Below, in pieces: positions 10,128 to 16,944 of a stretch of DNA of 16,944 bases; position 1 is the stretch's first letter, and every line of letters begins with the position of its first letter. The translations under genes were made by a program, and so were the position numbers. The notes beneath the pieces are model-generated. The model did not search any database and had not been told where the DNA came from. It saw only the letters and a program-made list of their open reading frames with translations. Source of the stretch: Paraglomus occultum (lineage: Eukaryota; Glomeromycota; Glomeromycetes; Paraglomerales; Paraglomeraceae); contig CAJVPJ010000772.1 in NCBI GenBank assembly GCA_910592205.1, positions 1 to 16,944 of the forward strand, in the 5' to 3' direction.

Positions 10128-13100
10128 TTATTCTTGCTTAGGATCAATAATAATTTGTCTCTTTCCACCACCAGCAACCAGCTTAACCCGACTTCTCATG
10201 TCGAACGGACTACCATCATACGCGACGAAATCTGCAGTTGCGCCTACCGAAAATCCCTTATTTTTGCCCTTGCCCTCGACATGTTTACCGACCCCAAATA
10301 TCCGCTCCAAGTTCCAGGAAATAAAGCCAATTGCATCCTTTTCCGAAATTGCATTGTTTTTCGAATTTTTGCACACCCATCCAGCATCCCATGCCAAATT
10401 TCTTGCCAACCCGGGATCTGATACACCAATACCTACCAAGACTTTATGCTCGTGCAATATCTCAATGTGTGTCTTGTTACTAATGGGAGGTCCAGTGAGT
10501 ACGTTCTGAGCAGTCCACAGTTCGGGCACAGGTCTAGCCGGAATGACGACCACCGGTATGTTCCGTTTGGCCAAGTGAGATGCCAGCAAATAAGATTCGG
10601 CTCCTCCGACGATAACTAGTCGAAGGTTGCCCCCTGCCCCATCTATTTCATCCTTTAGACGGATTAGAGACGCGATTTCATCTTTACTATGCGTATAGAC
10701 TGCGAACGGTATGTCGCCTTTCGCGGCGAGCGCGTAGAAATTTGGCGATCCTTCCAACGAGAGATTATCGGAAAGGGCTTTGCGCAAGAATGCTATTTGA
10801 CCGGACACTGTCGTGACCGATTCTGTTTAGGAAAATGAGGTTAGATTGCTGTTGACAGGTGAACGTATTGAACTAGAGCTCAATTGTCGTTTGGTTGCAA
10901 GCATACCGTCTTTGTATGGGGTACCAACTTGTGCATGTAGTGCGACCTCTGCTTTGACAATAACTTCGTCCTCATCGTCAATGACTATTAAGTGAGTTGG
11001 TATCATTAATCATAAGCACAGATGATCTTTAATCGTTTGTGTGTGTAATAACGACGCCTTACCACTATTGCCGCCACTCTTAAATGCGGCGGACACACCA
11101 ACAAGTACGCCTTTACGAGCCATCGGAGGGCTGATAATAGTAAGCACGCCCGCTTTGTATGCTTCCTCAAGATGCTTTCCGCCAAACTTTAGCCCGTCGA
11201 CTGCGCGAATGATTATTCGCTCTGGATGATCGGGACTCTTAAATGAACTGACATATCCATCTTGCGTTATTGGTTCCTGTTCTATTTCTGACAACCCAAG
11301 ATCAGATCCAGCGGCAATGATGCCCTAGAATGAAGCAATTGTGTTATAAGTTATTCATTCACAATACGACGATGTCAAAATTAATGAAAATAAGCTTACT
11401 GGCAATACATATCCACCGTTCAAATCAACCACGTCATATCCAATTGTATTAGTGATAGTACAATCTGACCCAATACACATAATGCGGCCTTCACTAACGG
11501 TTATTGTGAGTGAACCAGTAGCCGTTGATTCCATGATGGATTCTTCGCCAACAAATATTTTACCAATGTTCTTGATTATTACCGAAGATACAACACGTTC
11601 TTTGGTATCCACAGGAGAGTGTCGTGTGGCATTATAAAACGTATATGTCTCATCTGTTGGACCGCTTAGGACGGACGAAGAAGTGTTAAATTGAGGAATC
11701 CCATCAATGAAAACCTCCAATGGATAAGCTCCCAAGGCGAGTGGATGTCTATTCCATACCTTAATGGCATTGTTCAAATAAATGCGTGCTATTAGTAAGA
11801 TCAACAATAAAGCAAGCACAATATTGGTACAATTCTAATATTTCATTCTATCAACGTTTTCTAATCCACATACCAAAACGTCAGCATCATATCCAACGGC
11901 AATTCGTCCAACACGATGATCAATTCCCAACGCTCTAGCAGGAACAGAGGTTATGGCAGCAAGAGCTTGATGTTCACTGAGGCCATAATAAGAAGCTATA
12001 GCAGCTTCGAATGCTAAATGTTGCTGATATATAGATATAACAAACGGTAGGAAGAGACAAACATATCCACCAGTTATGCTCACTGATGACATATTATCTT
12101 TTGCATAACGAGTAATAATATTATTAATCGAACAATTACCGAATTGAGTACTGGGTGGTCACTTTTCAAAGCAACTGGAATTCCTGCTTCCGCCAAAATT
12201 CTTGGAGATTGTGTGCTCGCCTGGAAAGCTTCTTTCTTATATCCCCAGTGATCGGCAAACGTGGCTATTGTGATCTGATTTCTACTGCGCTTGATTATAT
12301 CCGGGATTCTATACGCATCTAGCGCATGATGAAAGGCCGTGATGTTGAAGTTAAACTCGTATGAATGACGAATCATGGCTTCGAGATCCATAGTCTGCCA
12401 ATTCGGGAAAGCACAATAGAAAAGGACACACCCAATTAAGAGCCACGCCCAAGTTTGCATTCGAGATAACTGATCTGTAATGACCTACCTCATAGCAATG
12501 AATATTCAATCGAACATCACCCCTCAATAAAGCAACCAAGCTCTCATAGCGAAGATCTTCCGGAAAAAAGGAATCCATTGCCTCGTTATAGTTTAGACGT
12601 AATGCCGTATGACACCAAGTATCTTGTGATGCTTTGAGTTTCGATGCCGCGTCAAAATTCTTCCTGAATAACCACGCTTCACCGAGACGCGATTTAGGCA
12701 TGCCTTTTCCGCTGTTACCAAAAGCGTTCTATATCACCGGATAAAGATCGGTTTCAATATTACTTTTCAATTTCCCAACTAGTCAAATTTTTTCAAACAG
12801 ACTCGTCGGCCTAACCTTTGGATTCTCTCCACATGCCATTTTCATCCATCTCCATATTCGTTCGGAGCCTGGATCTACATTGGCATTGATACCCATGTCC
12901 TGGACAGACAAGGTACTAACGGGACGTAGCTTGATAACGAATCCTTCCCCACCCATCAACTCAGCACTTCCCGGGATTACTGACGTCCGAATAAATTTAG
13001 CATGACGTGATTGCTAATTAAGAGATATGAACTTGGAATAGGAAAAATTTACTTACTCAAAACAGTTGTAACCCCTCCAGAAGCAATAATTCTAAATGCT

Positions 13101-13901
13101 AAGTGAGATGGCTAGAATTAGACTTGGTCGCATCATATAGAATACACGAGATGAAAATCTCACCTGGGTCGCTTGGATTAATGGCATCGATCGTCCTAAC
13201 CTGATCCCAAGTAAAACGAATATTACTATTATGCTACACAACGATTACAGTGCAGTAATGTGACTTACAAAAGGTGTAATAGGGTCTGTCCTCTCGTTGA
13301 CATCAGAGGATCCTCTCAGTTCAGGCCATGAGTCAACCCCAGCATGGCTAACAGAACATAGATTCCTTATCAATCATGTTTCTGTAGTTAATAATCAAAC
13401 CGCAAAATCATACCTATGCATATCGACAATACCAGGTGATATAAACTTCCCATGAACATCAATAACAACATCTGCTTCTCCTTCATCAATCTCGTTTCCA
13501 AAATTTTCAATAATACCGTTCTTCATTAACAAATCACCGCGTACAATACCACCGACACCATCAAGGATAATTCCATTTTTTAGCAGCACGCTCTTAGTTC
13601 CAGGTACAGCTCGTGGGTTATGACGCGTCGTTCTTGGAATGTTCTCAGGCCTTTGCTTCATTATTGCCATGCATTTTTCTAAACCTGCTCGAAAGTTGCT
13701 TTGTGATATTCTACTAGACACTAAAATGCGTTGCGAATCGGTTTGCACTTTATAAACTGACAAGAGCGTTGACGTAAAAACAACGATAAATAAGAGAAAG
13801 AGTGATATTTTGAGATTGTTTGATCTAAAGTAGTGCTGAAAAAAGCCATGTGGCCGAGTGTGAAGGGTATCATAAAACATGATAGCTCTTTCTTTGGCCA
13901 T
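10128..13901 (-). CDS. Membrane-anchored tandem amidohydrolase-superfamily protein, twelve exons
   Basis: Exons in transcript order: 13901-13414, 13347-13269, 13200-13164, 13098-13057, 12979-12816, 12728-12489, 12394-12140, 12023-11874, 11759-11400, 11324-11063, 10984-10907, 10822-10128 (2850 nt, 949 aa). Phases agree at all eleven junctions. A basic N-terminus and one membrane segment (residues about 32-50) suggest a type II protein facing the lumen or exterior. The first amidohydrolase unit carries SPGIVDMHSH (His162, His164), NIHCYE (His347), FHHALDAY (His372/373), TFADHWGYK and SDHPVLNS (Asp429), the usual metal ligands. It ends with ARALGIDHRVGRIAVGYDADVLVW. A second unit starts near residue 560 (GGYVLPGIIAAGSDLGL) but has lost the HxH pair. 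Fungal relatives are often labelled imidazolonepropionase-like or CE9. The substrate is unknown; I do not assign one. The Met at 13901 is preferred over an upstream in-frame Met at 14024 because it sits next to the basic/hydrophobic anchor. Confidence 0.88.
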
Positions 13902-14436
13902 ATGGACTGATAAGATCGAAACAAGTCTTAAATTCTTCCCGTTCCCAAAGGTGGGCAAATATTTGATTGTATGATTATCTAGGGGATAATCGGCTGAACG
14001 AACCTCTTTCGTAACACAATGCAAGTCATGGGGACACTAAACTACATGGGTATGTCAAAAAGTTCTTGCCGTATACCTATCATTTTACAGTCTGATACGC
14101 TATTAAGACTAACTAAATAAAAGCTCAAGTTTTGGTCTTCGAAATAAACCAAATCTGGATTGTTCAAATAGATAATTGTGGAGATATCTTTGTTCAAAGT
14201 TCGTTCATCGAAACCACTGGCTTGAATTTTACGCAAACAAAGCTAATTTTACATATTTGCTAAAATGACAAGATGTAACAGACTGCCCGCCAATCATGAC
14301 AGTATTGCGCCTCATCGCATAACTAAAATAATAGAATTTTCGAAGCAAGGAACTAGTCAAGTTATTGTCTCATCTATTCTTCGCCTAAATTTGGTTTTTG
14401 TCACTTCTTGTTTTATTTTAAAATCATAAAAAATAC
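13902..14436. other. Upstream region of the amidohydrolase gene
   Basis: This should contain the amidohydrolase 5' UTR and promoter on the minus strand. The reading frame stays open upstream to an alternative Met at 14024. A 64-codon minus-strand open frame without an ATG start (14042-14236) is present but matches nothing I recognise. No clear promoter motif can be named. Confidence 0.4.
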
Positions 14437-14658
14437 TTGGTCAAAAAAAGTGTAACAGGATTTAGGGCCTTCAAGCAGTTGTTTTCAATATCTCATAAGA
14501 GGAGTATTATAAGTCTTTTGAAAGTTGGTGAAAGGATTACTAAACGTACAAATGTAGGAGATTATTTTGAATTAAGTCAAGCGGCAAAAACTTTTGAACC
14601 CCCCCCCCCCCCCACGTATATCGACATTAAGGACACGAATGCTATCAAAAAAGTCTAA
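14437..14658 (+). pseudogene. Possible N-terminal scrap of a Tc1/mariner transposase
   Basis: The open frame contains SHKRSIISLLKVGERITKRTNVG, which resembles the first helix-turn-helix of Tc1-type transposases (KR..II.LLK.G.....I...T.V). The second helix seems shortened, and the frame then runs into a run of 15 C and unrelated sequence. There is no ATG at the start. It lies outside the terminal inverted repeat of the element to its right, so if real it belongs to another, older copy. Similarity is judged by eye only. Confidence 0.3.
14599..14613. repeat. Poly-C run (15 C)
   Basis: A homopolymer of 15 cytosines in AT-rich DNA. It may be a sequencing- or slippage-prone site, and its exact length should not be trusted. 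Confidence 0.9.
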
Positions 14659-14769
14659 TATATACAGTCCTTTAGGTTGTAACATTGCCTGTTGATTAAT
14701 TACGCTAATGGGCGGAATGAGAGTTTATAATTAATTATATAAGACGAATATCATTGTTTAATTAATATA

Positions 14770-14792
14770 CAGTATGTTGCAAAAGTTTTTTG
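14770..14792 (+). repeat. Left terminal inverted repeat
   Basis: This 23-bp repeat starts CAGTATGTTGCAAAAG and is preceded by TA at 14768-14769. It pairs with 15314-15336 at 21 of 23 positions. Confidence 0.85.
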
Positions 14793-14843
14793 AAAATTAT
14801 ACGCGTACGAGGGAGGACTCGACTTTTCCGTTTTACTCGAATA

Positions 14844-15215
14844 ATGGATGCTAACTTTTATGTCGACAAAACATCTGCCAGTGATCAATAAAATGCTTGG
14901 TGACGATTGGAGGTTTCAACAGGACAATGACCCCAAACATACAAGTAGTATTGCCATGTCATTCTTAAAGGAAAACGTGCCCGAAGCTATGAACTGGCTA
15001 TCCAACAGTCCAGACTTAAACCCTATCGAAATCTCTGGCATATTGTTAAGACCAACGTAGAAAGGGCAATGCCTAAAAGTCGAGCACAATTGGAAGAATT
15101 TATAGTAGAGGAGTGGAATAAAATTTTAGAGAGTATTATAATTAATTTAGTAGAATCTATGAGAGACAGATGTCGGTTGGTAATTGAGAGAAATGGCGAA
15201 TGTATTCCATATTAA
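14844..15215 (+). pseudogene. Tc1/mariner transposase C-terminal fragment, frameshifted twice
   Basis: The fragment opens with IMDANFYVD and then shifts frame between about 14867 and 14872. It continues as LPVINKMLGDDWRFQQDNDPKHTSS, holding the second catalytic Asp, and NSPDLNPIE, holding the third acidic residue at 15028-15030. Immediately after that Glu, one base appears to be missing (15031-15033). The next frame reads LWHIVKTNVERAMPKSRAQLEEF and the usual C-terminal tail, ending in TAA at 15213-15215. The N-terminal DNA-binding domains and the region of the first catalytic Asp are absent, so the protein cannot be active. Confidence 0.85.
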
Positions 15216-15313
15216 ATTTAATATAAGAAATGTGTAGGTTGTAACATTTCAAATGAGGTATTAGACATGTAAATTGGTACGGTGGTTATGGAGTTATTAA
15301 GAATAATTCTATT

Positions 15314-15336
15314 CCAAAAACTTTTGCAACACACTG
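15314..15336 (-). repeat. Right terminal inverted repeat
   Basis: Reads CCAAAAACTTTTGCAACACA...CTG on the plus strand, the inverted partner of 14770-14792. It is followed by TG rather than TA. Confidence 0.85.
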
Positions 15337-16944
15337 TGAATAGCGAATCGCAGTATACTCTCTTATATACTATAAATAGTTATTTCCTTGATTTTATTAT
15401 TCTAGTCGCAGGTACCCTTATTTGGATACGAGTACCGGAAGTACATCGTATTAGTATAGGGAGTATGTTACGTACAGTATAAGGCTTAGCCATTCAGTCT
15501 TACGTGAATAATTACCGTAATACGAGAGCTAATTAGGTAAAATTGCCGATCGCAAAATATGATCCATGCAATCCATCGTTTTACCGTATAGTTTCTTAAT
15601 TGCATCACTTAAATATAGTACGTCTAGACATCATGAAATTTAACTTGATACTTTCAGAATAACTGCAACTTGCTAGATATAAGTAAAATCAAAATCGTGG
15701 CATTTTTATTCTGTCCTCCCGCATTATTACGAATTATCTTTAAATACTTTTTACCTTATTCAATTTTTTAATTCCATTGAATACCATACCATTAGGACCT
15801 TTGTTGATAATTTCGTCTTTACTGAGAACATACAGGTAGTTAATTTTTTCGCGCATTGCTTCATTTGAATGTGCAAATAAAATGTACTTACGTGGAATGA
15901 GATAATAAATTTACTTACCTGTTGGTCTAAATGAGGTACGTGAACGTTTTGCGCTCAATCGTAACTGTAATGGGCAGTAGAGTCAACACTACAATAATCA
16001 GCATTACGGCGTAATTATCGTCTACCAATTTCCTCTGTTGTTTTGTTAATTCATATTTTTGTGGTAATAATTTTTCTCTAATTTAGCCCTTGACTAAATA
16101 AAGTTCTTTGTAAATTTCTCGTTTTTTTTTTTCTTACGGGCATTGTATTGTAGGTCGTTCCGAAAATATCGGCATGTGTCACATAAATCCGTTCTTGGGC
16201 TCACGATTTGAAGATAAGGCGTTAATTGGTGCCATAACTTGCGAAATGTGCGTTATCGTTTGCGATAAAATCACGATAGACTGGCTTGTAACTCGTTTCG
16301 GCTGGCAAAAGTGTAGGCGTCGAACAATTCGGTTGACGTTTCCACCAGGACTTGATAATCCATGTATTTTAGCGTAATTCTCGAGAAAATTCTTTACAGC
16401 GGTAGCAACAGTTATATCAACGGTTATTTTGGTTTTTCATCGTAGCTTCTTTACATTACAGTAAACACGTAAAATTAATACCATTTGTTGCCAGATAATT
16501 TCTAACATTCTTCTGACAAAGTGGCGCATCTTAATCTCAACAAAAGGTCCTTTTATTTTAGTACGCGTTTTTTTAAGACGTCGGCTGGCAGTTATTTCTC
16601 CACCATTCATTGCTTTCAACTGGGCCATTGTTCGGATCTAGAAAAAGCTTGAAACGCCTCACGTAATTTAGCAAACCTTTCTCTTGGAATCTTTTTTTGA
16701 GCAACTACAATTGCAATCTATTTCCAAAATACGTGCCGCTTTTTTGTACCTTATATTCGTGGTTTTTCATATACGGGTAATATTATATATGTATATATTT
16801 TTTTAGGCTTTGTCGTGTCAACCAATCACGGGAGAGCAGATGATAATCAACACGGTTTGAGATTCAGGCTTAGGCCTTCGAAAGTGCGTGGCTCACCTCG
16901 TGCGTTCAGCTGAAAATACTACACAACAGTTAGTGACCTACTAT
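15337..16944. other. AT-rich intergenic region, right end
   Basis: No complete gene is recognised. The minus strand at 15740-15910 has a coding-like open stretch (separate entry). A GC-richer patch with GTAC-containing words lies at about 15412-15480. The open frames at 16174-16377 (+) and 16437-16628 (-) have no recognisable similarity and could be chance or repeat-derived. Homopolymer T runs are frequent towards the right end. Confidence 0.4.
15740..15910 (-). CDS. Unrecognised coding-like fragment
   Basis: An open minus-strand stretch of 56 codons ends in TAA at 15742-15740. It reads ...RKYILFAHSNEAMREKINYL... and then ...KGPNGMVFNGIKKLNK, with an amino-acid mix (charged, few rare residues) unlike random AT-rich translation. 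There is no ATG at its upstream edge, but an internal Met precedes REKINYL. GTAAGT words occur on the same strand near its start and just upstream. It may be an exon or a decayed piece of a gene; I do not recognise the family. Confidence 0.2.
   Translation of the reverse strand: MYYLIPRKYILFAHSNEAMREKINYLYVLSKDEIINKGPNGMVFNGIKKLNKVKSI

Larger units (their letters stand above)
14770..15336 (+). mobile_element. Tc1/mariner deletion derivative with terminal inverted repeats
   Basis: A 567-bp element is bounded by 23-bp inverted repeats beginning CAGTATGTTGC on the left and CAGTGTGTTGC (read inward on the minus strand) on the right, identical at 21 of 23 positions. The left end is preceded by TA, as expected for the TA target of this family. 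The right end is followed by TG, so the duplicated TA may have mutated. Inside is only the C-terminal part of a transposase. Full elements of this family are usually about 1-1.6 kb, so most of the 5' half has been lost by internal deletion. The ends look intact enough to be recognised by a transposase supplied from elsewhere. Confidence 0.8.

Noticed and set aside
10087-10509. 140-codon plus-strand open frame
   Set aside because: It lies antisense to the last exon of the amidohydrolase, has no recognisable domain, and the opposite strand is clearly coding.
11452-11637. Plus-strand open frame opposite amidohydrolase exon 9
   Set aside because: Antisense shadow of a coding exon with no supporting motif.
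14042-14236. 64-codon minus-strand open frame upstream of the amidohydrolase
   Set aside because: It has no ATG start, no recognisable similarity, and lies in the probable promoter/5' UTR. A decayed transposon piece is possible but unsupported.
16174-16377. 67-codon plus-strand open frame with several cysteines
   Set aside because: No recognisable domain and no signal peptide; the cysteines are not spaced as any zinc finger I know.
16437-16628. 63-codon minus-strand open frame, basic
   Set aside because: No family recognised and no splice context. It could be repeat-derived but I cannot support a gene.
1-16944. tRNA, rRNA or CRISPR arrays
   Set aside because: No cloverleaf with recognisable A and B boxes, no ribosomal RNA segment and no regularly spaced repeats were seen. 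A tRNAscan-SE/Infernal run would settle the RNA question.

Overview
The window looks like nuclear DNA of an early-diverging fungus. It is AT-rich, and its genes are broken by many short introns (about 65-170 nt), mostly GT-AG. It carries a fungal-type HMG-CoA synthase, a large membrane-anchored amidohydrolase of a kind seen in fungi, and a decayed Tc1/mariner copy. An arbuscular-mycorrhizal (Glomeromycotina) fungus is my best guess. That is an inference from composition, intron style and protein flavour, not from a marker gene.

Layout: (1) 1-1026 is intergenic, with a possible minus-strand coding scrap at its left edge. (2) 1027-2413 (+) is a five-exon CCDC97-domain protein, 332 aa. (3) 2656-4837 (-) is a seven-exon GPI mannosyltransferase III (PIG-B/Gpi10), 539 aa, tail-to-tail with the CCDC97 gene. 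(4) 4838-7763 is a long AT-rich gap with a tandem duplication, a hairpin and one or two very speculative small secreted-peptide genes. (5) 7764-9846 (+) is an eight-exon HMG-CoA synthase, 449 aa. (6) 10128-13901 (-) is a twelve-exon tandem-domain amidohydrolase, 949 aa, tail-to-tail with HMG-CoA synthase. (7) 14437-15336 holds Tc1/mariner debris, including a 567-bp element with well-kept terminal inverted repeats and a broken transposase. (8) 15337-16944 is intergenic, with one coding-like scrap. All four main gene models were assembled by hand, requiring splice signals, reading phase and family alignment to agree.

The genes do not form a pathway cluster. HMG-CoA synthase feeds the mevalonate/ergosterol/dolichol route. 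PIG-B uses dolichol-phosphate-mannose in the ER, so the two are only distantly linked by isoprenoid supply. CCDC97 proteins are nuclear, and the amidohydrolase appears to be a type II membrane protein facing the secretory lumen or outside.

The most striking observation is intron 1 of the PIG-B gene (4521-4649, minus strand). It starts ATATCCTTTT and ends in AC, has a good minor-spliceosome branch-site candidate, and restores the conserved GYGFLTWEW stretch exactly in frame. This is a textbook U12-type AT-AC intron in a fungus, a group in which most studied species have lost the minor spliceosome. Other points of interest are the apparently inactivated second half of the amidohydrolase, a probable GC-AG intron in HMG-CoA synthase, and the short Tc1 deletion derivative.
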